From: Bacteroides oleiciplenus YIT 12058
GTDB taxonomy: Bacteria > Bacteroidota > Bacteroidia > Bacteroidales > Bacteroidaceae
NCBI RefSeq assembly: GCF_000315485.1
Contig: NZ_JH992941.1
Coordinates: 434,001 to 498,000, forward strand
DNA: 64,000 bases
Direction of reading: 5' to 3'
Part shown: positions 1-7,621 of the stretch, one piece after another
Layout: each line of letters starts with the position of its first letter
Numbering within the stretch: position 1 is the stretch's first letter
Program-made: the position numbers and the translations under genes
Notes under the pieces: model-generated
The model's database searches: none
What the model was told of the DNA's origin: nothing
What the model saw: only the letters and a program-made list of their open reading frames with translations

Positions 1-2100
1 GGTGCATCTGAAAAGCACAGCTTCTACCTCGGCGCAGGTTATGCCTACGAACAAGGCAACATCAAGAATGAAAAGTACAGCAAAATCACGTTGAACATCA
101 GCAACGATTATAAAGTGACGGACAACTTCAAAGTAGGTTTCCAGTTCAATGGCGCACGTATATTGCCGGCTGACACAAAGAGTGTTGCCACTGCTTTGCG
201 CGCGGCTCCGGTAGCTCCGGTGTACAATGAAGAATATGGATTATATACTTCACTGCCCGGTTTCCAGAAAGCACAGATGAACAATCCGATGGTAGACGTT
301 GCACTGAAAGCAAATACCACGAAAGCGGAAAACTACCGTGGTTCGGGCAATATATACGGACAATGGGACTTCCTGAAACATTTCCAGTTCAAGGCGATGT
401 TCTCATTGGATTATGCATCCAACAGTACGCGGACTTACACACCCATTATCAAGGTGTATGATGCCAGCGCCGAAGGGGATATAGCCACACTGGGCACCGG
501 AAAGACCGGAGTGAGCCAGGCAAAAGAAACAGAAATGAAGGTGCAAAGCGACTATCTGTTGACGTATACCAACTCATGGGGCGACCATAGTCTGACGGCT
601 ACAGCCGGTTTCACTACCTATTATAATAAGCTCGAGAATCTGAACGGCGCCCGCACACAAGGTGTAGGTCTGGTTATTCCGGATAATTCGGATAAATGGT
701 ATGTGAGCATCGGCGATGCAGCTACAGCTACAAACGGGAGTACGCAATGGGAGCGCTCCACCGTGTCGGTGCTGGCACGTATCCTCTACAATTATAAAGG
801 TAAATATCTGTTCAACGGTTCTTACCGTCGTGACGGTTCTTCCGCATTTTCTTATACTGGCAACCAATGGCAGAATTTCTACTCCGTAGGTCTGGGCTGG
901 TTGATGAGCGAGGAAGAATGGATGAAAGGTATCGAGTGGTTGGATATGTTGAAGCTGAAAGGCTCATGGGGTACATTGGGTAATCAGAACTTGGACAGAG
1001 CTTATCCGGCAGAGCCGTTGCTGACGAATGCCTATTCTGCTGTATTCGGCACTCCGTCCGCCATCTATCCGGGGTATCAGTTGGCGTATCTACCTAACCC
1101 TAATCTCCGTTGGGAGAAAGTAGAAGCCTGGGAAGTGGGTGCAGAAGCCAACTTCTTCCGCAATCGCCTGCACTTTGAAGGGGTGTACTACAAGAAGAAA
1201 ACGAAAGATTTGCTGGCAGAAGTGCCGGGTATTTCGGGAACAGTACCGGGTATCGGCAACCTGGGCTCCATTGAGAATATGGGTGTGGAACTTGCCCTCA
1301 ACTGGCGCGACCAAATTGGTGACTGGGACTACAACATCGGAGCTAATCTGACGACTATCAAGAATAAAGTACTGAGTCTCGTACAGGAAGGTTACTCCAT
1401 CATTGCCGGAGATAAGAGTCAGAGCTACACAATGGCAGGTTATCCTATCGGATACTTCTACGGTTACAAGGTGGAAGGTGTTTATCAGACTCAGGAGGAG
1501 ATTGATAACTCGCCGAAGAACAAACTGGCAACCGTCACTCCGGGTGACCTGAAGTTCAAGGATGTGAACGGTGACGGTGAAATCACTACGGCAGACCGTA
1601 CGATGATTGGTAACCCGACGCCGGATGTCACTTACGGTATCACACTCGGAGTAGGTTATAAGAATTGGGAATTGGCTGTGGACATGATGGGACAAGGTGG
1701 CAATCAGATTTACCGTACGTGGGATAACTACAACTGGAGCCAGTTCAACTTCATGGAGCAGCGCATGGATCGTTGGCACGGAGAGGGTACAAGCAATACC
1801 CAGCCGTTGCTGAACACGAAGCACACCATCAACAATATGAATTCTGAATATTATGTAGAAGATGGTTCGTTCTTCCGCATCCGTAATGTATCTCTGGCTT
1901 ATAACTTCGACAAGGCACTGATTTCTAAAATCGGCATGCAGGCATTGAAGCTCTACGTAAACATACAGAACCTGAAGACGTGGAAACATAACACCGGATA
2001 TACACCGGAACTGGGCGGAAGTGCCATAGCTTTCGGAGTAGATGACGGCAGTTATCCGATGCCGGCTATTTATACATTCGGCTTCAACCTGACGTTCTAA
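1..2100 (+). CDS. SusC-like TonB-dependent receptor, copy 1 (5' end outside window)
   Basis: Outer-membrane TonB-dependent transporter that would import oligosaccharides captured with its SusD partner. Frame 1 is open from the first base, so the gene enters from the left. Alignment by eye with the complete copy at 10672 shows that 313 N-terminal residues (signal peptide, carboxypeptidase-D-like domain, most of the plug) are missing and 699 residues remain. From the matching point both copies have exactly the same length. The protein ends in an aromatic residue (FNLTF), as outer-membrane barrels do. susD follows after 65 bp. The TTG at 91 is not the real start. Family assignment is secure; the beta-1,2-glucan ligand is inferred from the neighbouring enzymes. 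Confidence 0.93.
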   Translation, partial: GASEKHSFYLGAGYAYEQGNIKNEKYSKITLNISNDYKVTDNFKVGFQFNGARILPADTKSVATALRAAPVAPVYNEEYGLYTSLPGFQKAQMNNPMVDVALKANTTKAENYRGSGNIYGQWDFLKHFQFKAMFSLDYASNSTRTYTPIIKVYDASAEGDIATLGTGKTGVSQAKETEMKVQSDYLLTYTNSWGDHSLTATAGFTTYYNKLENLNGARTQGVGLVIPDNSDKWYVSIGDAATATNGSTQWERSTVSVLARILYNYKGKYLFNGSYRRDGSSAFSYTGNQWQNFYSVGLGWLMSEEEWMKGIEWLDMLKLKGSWGTLGNQNLDRAYPAEPLLTNAYSAVFGTPSAIYPGYQLAYLPNPNLRWEKVEAWEVGAEANFFRNRLHFEGVYYKKKTKDLLAEVPGISGTVPGIGNLGSIENMGVELALNWRDQIGDWDYNIGANLTTIKNKVLSLVQEGYSIIAGDKSQSYTMAGYPIGYFYGYKVEGVYQTQEEIDNSPKNKLATVTPGDLKFKDVNGDGEITTADRTMIGNPTPDVTYGITLGVGYKNWELAVDMMGQGGNQIYRTWDNYNWSQFNFMEQRMDRWHGEGTSNTQPLLNTKHTINNMNSEYYVEDGSFFRIRNVSLAYNFDKALISKIGMQALKLYVNIQNLKTWKHNTGYTPELGGSAIAFGVDDGSYPMPAIYTFGFNLTF

Positions 2101-2133
2101 GGGGCGTAGCGCCCCGGCAAGGTTTCCTTGCGG
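2101..2133 (+). promoter_or_regulatory. double hairpin between susC-1 and susD-1
   Basis: Directly after the susC stop codon lie two compact inverted repeats: GGGGCG-TAG-CGCCCC (2101-2115) and GCAAGG-TTT-CCTTGC (2117-2131). There is no T tract, so this is more likely an mRNA processing or stability element than a terminator. The equivalent spacer of copy 2 (13711-13755) has no such structure. Confidence 0.5.
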
Positions 2134-2165
2134 CATATACAAAATTCAGATTAAAAAAAAAGATT

Positions 2166-3686
2166 ATGAAGATAAAGAAATATATCCTGTCACTGTTGAT
2201 TGGCGCAACCGCCCTCTCATTCAGTTCCTGTAATGACTTCCTGGACCGCGACCCATTGGGACAATTCACGGAAGACGATGACCCCAACGCCCTTGTAGGC
2301 GGAAAGATATTCAATGTTTACTACCTGATGCGCTCGTACGACATCACCGCAGGTATTCCCGCTTTCATGGTGCACATGGTGCGAAGTGAGGATTCCGAGA
2401 AGGGTAGTGATGCCGGCGACGGTGGAAACGAAGCAGCCATGTGGGATGACTTTGAATACGCCGCCAACAACGGTCCACTGGGTGCCTACTGGAGCCAGAA
2501 CTATAAAATCATCTATCAATGTAACGAGATTCTGGACGACATCGCCAAAAGCGAAAATAAAGATGATACAGAATCCATCCGCAACCGTGGCGAAGCACTC
2601 TTCTTCCGTGCCTACTGCTACTTCAACCTGGTACGTGCCTTCGGCGAAGTGCCGTTGGTAACCATTAAAGTAGTGGAAGCCTCTGATGCCAACGTGCCCA
2701 AGACTACCGCAGAAAAGATATACGAACAGATTGACAAAGACCTGACCGAAGCAGAGGATTGTCTGCCACTGCGATGGACCAGCGACTATACGGGACGCCT
2801 CACCTGGGGAGCCGCACGTGCACTGCACGCACGCACTTACATGATGCGCAACGATTGGGAGAATATGTACACAGCTTCCACCGAAGTCATCACTTCCGGC
2901 ATCTACAATCTGAATACTCCCGTGGACAAAGTCTTCACCGTAGAGGGTGAAAACTGCGGCGAAAGCATCTTCGAATTGCAGTGCGAAGCCACCGACGCTA
3001 TGAAAGAAGACGCCAGTATCGGCAGCCAGTTCTGCCAGGTGCAGGGTGTGCGCGGAGCCGGCGACTGGGACTTGGGTTGGGGTTGGCATATGGCTACCAA
3101 ACTGATGGGAGAGGCTTTTGAAGAAGGTGACCCACGCAAGGATGCCAGTCTGCTCTACTTCCGCCGCAACAATGAAGACCCTATTACGCCGGAAAATACG
3201 AACAAGCCTTACGGTGAGTCTCCCGTATCCACCGCTATGGGTGCTTACTTCAATAAGAAGGCTTACACAGATCCTACACTGCGCAGGAAGTATACCCGCA
3301 TGGGATTCTGGGTAAATATCCGCATCATCCGTTATCCGGACGTGCTCCTGATGGCAGCCGAAGCAGCCAATGAAAAAGGATTGATGGGTGAAGCAAGCGG
3401 TTATCTGGAACAGGTACGTGCACATGCCCGCGGCACACTGACGAATGTATTGCCCAAAGTGGAATCTCTGGACCAAAACGTACTGCGCGAAGCCATCCGC
3501 CACGAGCGCCGCGTAGAGCTGGCATTGGAGCCCGACCGCTTCTATGACCTCGTACGTTGGGGCATCGCACAGGAAGTGCTTCAGGCTGCCGGAAAGAATT
3601 ATCAACCGAAGAACGCATTGTTGCCATTGCCACAGACGGAAATAGATAAATCGAACGGAGTACTGGTACAGAATCCGGACTATTAA
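2166..3686 (+). CDS. SusD-like surface glycan-binding lipoprotein, copy 1
   Basis: Cell-surface lipoprotein that caps the SusC barrel and binds glycan. The 506-residue length is typical for SusD/RagB. The N-terminus is a lipoprotein signal ending in SFSSC, followed by the DFLDRDPLGQF segment usual in SusD proteins. The C-terminal part carries the RHERRVELALEPDRFYDLVRWG motif region and a final IPQTEID-like segment (here LPQTEIDKSNG). It is very similar to the copy at 13756. Start chosen at the ATG giving an intact lipoprotein signal. It lies between susC-1 and GH3-1 on one strand and is probably co-transcribed with them. Confidence 0.95.
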   Translation: MKIKKYILSLLIGATALSFSSCNDFLDRDPLGQFTEDDDPNALVGGKIFNVYYLMRSYDITAGIPAFMVHMVRSEDSEKGSDAGDGGNEAAMWDDFEYAANNGPLGAYWSQNYKIIYQCNEILDDIAKSENKDDTESIRNRGEALFFRAYCYFNLVRAFGEVPLVTIKVVEASDANVPKTTAEKIYEQIDKDLTEAEDCLPLRWTSDYTGRLTWGAARALHARTYMMRNDWENMYTASTEVITSGIYNLNTPVDKVFTVEGENCGESIFELQCEATDAMKEDASIGSQFCQVQGVRGAGDWDLGWGWHMATKLMGEAFEEGDPRKDASLLYFRRNNEDPITPENTNKPYGESPVSTAMGAYFNKKAYTDPTLRRKYTRMGFWVNIRIIRYPDVLLMAAEAANEKGLMGEASGYLEQVRAHARGTLTNVLPKVESLDQNVLREAIRHERRVELALEPDRFYDLVRWGIAQEVLQAAGKNYQPKNALLPLPQTEIDKSNGVLVQNPDY

Positions 3687-3704
3687 TGATATAAATAAAA
3701 GTAT

Positions 3705-6008
3705 ATGAAAGTAATATTCAGAAAAACAAGCCTGTTGCTACTGGGTGCCCTGATGAGCATATCAGCCGCACAGGCACAAAAATCTCCACTGGACATGGAC
3801 CGCTTCATCGATGCACTGATGAAGAAAATGACCGTAGAAGAGAAAATCGGTCAGTTGAATCTACCTGTCACGGGTGACATCACCACAGGACAGGCTAAAA
3901 GCAGCGACGTAGCCACGAAAATTGAAAAAGGAATGGTGGGTGGGCTCTTCAACCTGAAAGGAGTAGACCGCATCCTCGAAGTCCAAAAACTAGCAGTAGA
4001 GAAATCACGCCTCGGCATTCCCTTGCTGTTCGGTATGGACGTGATACACGGATACGAGACCATCTTCCCCATTCCATTGGGGTTATCCTGTACATGGGAT
4101 ATGGCAGCCATCCAGCGTTCTGCCCGCATCGCAGCCATCGAAGCCAGTGCCGATGGCATCTCCTGGACATTCAGTCCGATGGTAGATATCAGTCGCGACC
4201 CACGTTGGGGACGTGTCTCCGAAGGTTCGGGAGAAGATCCTTTCCTGGGTGGAGCTATTGCCCAAGCAATGGTCTACGGATACCAGGGAGCGAATCAAGA
4301 GGAGCAATTGCGTCGCAATGATGAAATCATGGCATGTGTTAAGCACTTCGCCCTGTATGGCGCCGGAGAGGCCGGACGAGACTATAACACCGTAGATATG
4401 AGCCACAACCGGATGTTCAACGAATATATGTACCCGTATGAGGCAGCCGTAGAAGCGGGTGTGGGTAGTGTGATGGCCTCTTTCAACGAAGTGGACGGCA
4501 TACCTGCCACCGGAAATAAATGGCTGATGACCGACTTGCTCCGTGATAAATGGGGTTTCCAAGGTTTCGTAGTGACAGACTTCACCGGTATTTCCGAAAT
4601 GATAGAACATGGTGTCGGTGATTTACAAACTGTAAGTGCTCTCGCTCTGAATGCCGGAGTGGACATGGATATGGTCAGCGAAGGTTTCGTAGGCACGCTG
4701 ATGAAATCCATCAAAGAAGGTAAAGTGCGGATGGCTACACTGAACACAGCCTGCCGCCGGATACTGGAAGCGAAATATAAACTGGGGCTGTTTGATAATC
4801 CTTATAAATACTGTGACGTAAATCGTCCGAAACGGGATATATTCACCAAAGAGCATCGCGACGAGGCACGCAAGATAGCTGCCGGGAGTTTTGTATTATT
4901 GAAGAACGACGCAAGTGTGCTTCCACTGAAAAAGCAAGGCACCGTCGCCGTCATCGGCCCCCTCGGTAATAGTCGCAGCAACATGCCCGGTACCTGGAGC
5001 GTAGCCGCCCGCCTCAACGATTATCCTTCGCTCTATGAAGGTCTGAAAGAAATGATGGCAGGCAAAGTTAACATCACTTATGCCAAAGGAAGCAACCTCG
5101 TCGGCGATGCCGCCTACGAAGAACGCGCCACAATGTTCGGTCGGTCATTGAACCGAGACAACCGCACAGATAAGGAGTTACTGGACGAGGCCCTGAAAGT
5201 AGCTGCCGGTGCCGATGTAATTGTAGCCGCCCTGGGAGAGTCTTCCGAAATGAGCGGTGAAAGTTCCAGCCGCACAGAGCTCGGCCTGCCTGACGTGCAG
5301 CACACCTTGCTGGAAGCTTTGTTGAAAACCGGAAAACCTGTTGTGCTGACGCTCTTCACCGGCCGACCGCTGACGCTGAACTGGGAACAAGAGCATGTAC
5401 CTGCCATCTTGAATGTATGGTTTGGCGGTAGTGAAGCGGCTTATGCGATTGGTGATGTATTGTTTGGAGATGTAAATCCGAGCGGTAAACTGACGATGAC
5501 TTTCCCGAAGAATGTAGGGCAGATACCTTTGTTCTACAATCATAAGAACACCGGACGCCCGTTGGCGGAAGGCAAATGGTTCGAGAAATTCCGTAGTAAT
5601 TATTTGGATGTGGACAATGAGCCGCTGTATCCTTTCGGTTACGGTTTGTCATACACCACTTTCCAATATAGTGACATTGCCCTGAGCATGCCGACACTGG
5701 GGAAAGATGGTTCCGTGACTGCCGTAGTCACCGTAACCAATACCGGAAAGCATGACGGTGCAGAAGTAGTGCAACTTTACATCCGCGATCTTGTAGGAAG
5801 CATCACCCGCCCTGTACGCGAACTGAAAGGATTCAATAAAATCTTCCTCCGTGCCGGAGAAAGCAAGACGGTATCCTTCAAGATAACCCGTGACCTGCTC
5901 CGCTTCTATGATTATGAGCTGAACTATGTGGCAGAACCGGGCGATTTTGATATTATGATTGGCGGAAGCAGCCAGGCGGTGAAGACGGCTCGTCTGACAT
6001 TAAAATAA
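3705..6008 (+). CDS. GH3 beta-glucosidase, copy 1
   Basis: Predicted periplasmic glycoside hydrolase family 3 enzyme, 767 residues, with a cleavable signal ending AAQAQ near residue 25. The (beta/alpha)8 domain comes first. The catalytic nucleophile is Asp292 in GFVVTDFTG, and the KHFALYGAGEAGRDYN segment is typical of the family. An alpha/beta sandwich domain follows, then a fibronectin-III-like C-terminal domain with NTGKHDGAEVVQLYI. Overall form resembles B. thetaiotaomicron BT_3567, recalled as a GH3 enzyme preferring sophorose and beta-1,2-gluco-oligosaccharides. With a GH144-type gene downstream, release of glucose from beta-1,2-linked oligomers is the likely role. Substrate is inferred, family is certain. 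It starts 18 bp after susD-1. Confidence 0.92.
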   Translation: MKVIFRKTSLLLLGALMSISAAQAQKSPLDMDRFIDALMKKMTVEEKIGQLNLPVTGDITTGQAKSSDVATKIEKGMVGGLFNLKGVDRILEVQKLAVEKSRLGIPLLFGMDVIHGYETIFPIPLGLSCTWDMAAIQRSARIAAIEASADGISWTFSPMVDISRDPRWGRVSEGSGEDPFLGGAIAQAMVYGYQGANQEEQLRRNDEIMACVKHFALYGAGEAGRDYNTVDMSHNRMFNEYMYPYEAAVEAGVGSVMASFNEVDGIPATGNKWLMTDLLRDKWGFQGFVVTDFTGISEMIEHGVGDLQTVSALALNAGVDMDMVSEGFVGTLMKSIKEGKVRMATLNTACRRILEAKYKLGLFDNPYKYCDVNRPKRDIFTKEHRDEARKIAAGSFVLLKNDASVLPLKKQGTVAVIGPLGNSRSNMPGTWSVAARLNDYPSLYEGLKEMMAGKVNITYAKGSNLVGDAAYEERATMFGRSLNRDNRTDKELLDEALKVAAGADVIVAALGESSEMSGESSSRTELGLPDVQHTLLEALLKTGKPVVLTLFTGRPLTLNWEQEHVPAILNVWFGGSEAAYAIGDVLFGDVNPSGKLTMTFPKNVGQIPLFYNHKNTGRPLAEGKWFEKFRSNYLDVDNEPLYPFGYGLSYTTFQYSDIALSMPTLGKDGSVTAVVTVTNTGKHDGAEVVQLYIRDLVGSITRPVRELKGFNKIFLRAGESKTVSFKITRDLLRFYDYELNYVAEPGDFDIMIGGSSQAVKTARLTLK

Positions 6009-6031
6009 TAATTTAGCGGCGTGCATTTCTT

Positions 6032-6058
6032 AAGCCTGTAAGGCTTTTATCTTATTAT
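6032..6058 (+). terminator. weak hairpin between GH3-1 and GH144-1
   Basis: AAGCC-TGTAA-GGCTT (6032-6046) followed by a T-rich run. It could reduce read-through from the GH3 gene into the GH144 gene of copy 1. The stem is only 5 bp, so the effect is uncertain. Confidence 0.35.
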
Positions 6059-6080
6059 TTACTCTTAACCCCTTTTATAT

Positions 6081-7445
6081 ATGAAACATATTCCTCAATA
6101 CCTTCTCCTCTTCTTGCTTCTCTTCGGAGCGTGCAAGAGCCCCAACTCCGGAAGCCCCGCCCCGCTCACCGACGATGCCCTTATGGACACCGTCCAACGG
6201 ACCACCTTCAATTACTTCTGGGACGGTGCCGAACCTAACAGCGGCCTTGCTCCTGAACGTATCCACATGGACGGCATCTATCCCGAAAAAGACCAGAATG
6301 TGGTCACCTCCGGCGGTAGCGGCTTCGGCATCATGGCCCTGCTATCCGGCATCGACCGCGGCTACATCACCCGCACCGAAGGCCTTGCCCGCATGGAAAA
6401 AATAGTCTCCTTCCTCGAAAAAGCCGACCGCTTCCATGGTGCCTATCCCCATTGGTGGTATGGAGATACCGGAAAAGTAAAGCCCTTCGGACAAAAAGAC
6501 AACGGCGGCGACCTTGTAGAAACCGCCTTTCTCATGCAAGGGCTGCTTGCCGTACATCAATATTACGTGAATGGTAGCGGAAAAAGTGAAGATTCAGCTC
6601 AGGCAGACCCTGCTTTAACAGCAAGAGAGCAAGCCCTTGCCCAGCGCATAGATACCCTCTGGCGCGATGTAGATTGGAACTTCTACCGCCAGGGAGACCA
6701 AAATGTACTTTACTGGCATTGGAGCCCCGAATACGGCTGGGCCATGAACTTTCCCGTTCACGGCTACAACGAATGCCTCATCATGTACATCCTTGCCGCT
6801 GCCTCACCTACTCACGGGGTCCCTGCCGCCGTCTATCATGACGGTTGGGCACAAAACGGCGCCATCGTCAAACCCCACAAAGTGGAAGGTATCGAACTTC
6901 ATCTGCGTTATCAAGGTTGTGAAGCCGGCCCCCTCTTCTGGGCCCACTACTCCTTCCTCGGCCTAAATCCCACAGGATTAAAAGACGAATACTGCGCCAA
7001 TTACTTTGATGAAATGCGCAACCTGACCCTCGTCAACCGCGCCTACTGCATCCGCAATCCGAAACACTGGAAAGGTTTTGGCGTTGACTGCTGGGGCTTG
7101 ACCGCCAGCTACTCCGTCAACGGCTACGCTGCCCACATGCCAAACGAGAAAGACGACCACGGCGTCATCTCCCCCACCGCCGCCCTATCGTCTATCGTCT
7201 ATACTCCGGAACAGTCACTGGCCGTAATGCGTCACCTCTACGGGATGGGTGACAAAGTCTTCGGCCCCTATGGTTTTTACGATGCTTTCAGCGAAACAGA
7301 AAATTGGTATCCCAAACGCTATCTTGCCATCGACCAAGGCCCGATAGCCGTCATGATAGAAAACTACCGCACCGGATTATTATGGAAACTCTTCATGAAT
7401 CATCCGGACGTACAGGCAGGACTAAAGAAGTTAGGCTTCCAATAA
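6081..7445 (+). CDS. GH144-type beta-1,2-glucanase lipoprotein (PF10091 fold), copy 1
   Basis: 454-residue lipoprotein, with the modified Cys at about residue 18 in LLFGACKS. The body matches the 'putative glucoamylase' family that contains GH144 endo-beta-1,2-glucanase (Chitinophaga CpSGL) and sophorose-releasing enzymes of Parabacteroides. Visible family segments include FNYFWDGAEPNSGLA, YPHWWYGDTGK, NGYNECLIMYILAAASPTHG-type residues and GPYGFYDAFSE. Expected action: cleavage of linear or cyclic beta-1,2-glucan. Compared with copy 2 it has about 14 extra residues in a loop near residue 170, and it looks richer in C at third codon positions. Reaction mode (endo or exo) cannot be told from sequence alone. 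Confidence 0.88.
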   Translation: MKHIPQYLLLFLLLFGACKSPNSGSPAPLTDDALMDTVQRTTFNYFWDGAEPNSGLAPERIHMDGIYPEKDQNVVTSGGSGFGIMALLSGIDRGYITRTEGLARMEKIVSFLEKADRFHGAYPHWWYGDTGKVKPFGQKDNGGDLVETAFLMQGLLAVHQYYVNGSGKSEDSAQADPALTAREQALAQRIDTLWRDVDWNFYRQGDQNVLYWHWSPEYGWAMNFPVHGYNECLIMYILAAASPTHGVPAAVYHDGWAQNGAIVKPHKVEGIELHLRYQGCEAGPLFWAHYSFLGLNPTGLKDEYCANYFDEMRNLTLVNRAYCIRNPKHWKGFGVDCWGLTASYSVNGYAAHMPNEKDDHGVISPTAALSSIVYTPEQSLAVMRHLYGMGDKVFGPYGFYDAFSETENWYPKRYLAIDQGPIAVMIENYRTGLLWKLFMNHPDVQAGLKKLGFQ

Positions 7446-7467
7446 GGTTTCTATGAAGAAAGGAGAG

Positions 7468-7545
7468 TTTCTCACTGCAATGAAAAAGCCATTCTCACCC
7501 AAGAAAGAGAACTTTTTCATTACAGTGAGAAATTTATTTTCATTG
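7468..7545 (+). terminator. long-stem hairpin after PUL copy 1
   Basis: Arms 7468-7487 and 7513-7532 pair over 20 bp with one mismatch around a 25-nt loop, followed by a T-rich stretch. It separates the copy 1 operon from the regulator promoter. The small open frame that covers it (from 7453) is not credible as a gene. Confidence 0.6.
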
Positions 7546-7560
7546 AAGCCCGAAATTAAT

Positions 7561-7568
7561 TATCTTTG
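7561..7568 (+). promoter_or_regulatory. -7 box of the PUL regulator promoter
   Basis: TATCTTTG fits the Bacteroides -7 consensus TAnnTTTG and lies 53 bp before the regulator ATG. A T-rich element about 20 bp upstream could act as the -33 region, but it has no clear TTTG. Confidence 0.55.
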
Positions 7569-7621
7569 TCCCAAGAACAACTGTAAGGTCGTGACCTTAG
7601 CTAACCTTTATTCAATCTGTT

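Noticed and set aside
1090..2142. 350-codon open frame on the minus strand inside susC-1
   Set aside because: Antisense shadow of a well-supported SusC gene; no recognisable protein and no ribosome-binding site. The 462-codon frame opposite susD-1 (2217-3605) is rejected for the same reason.
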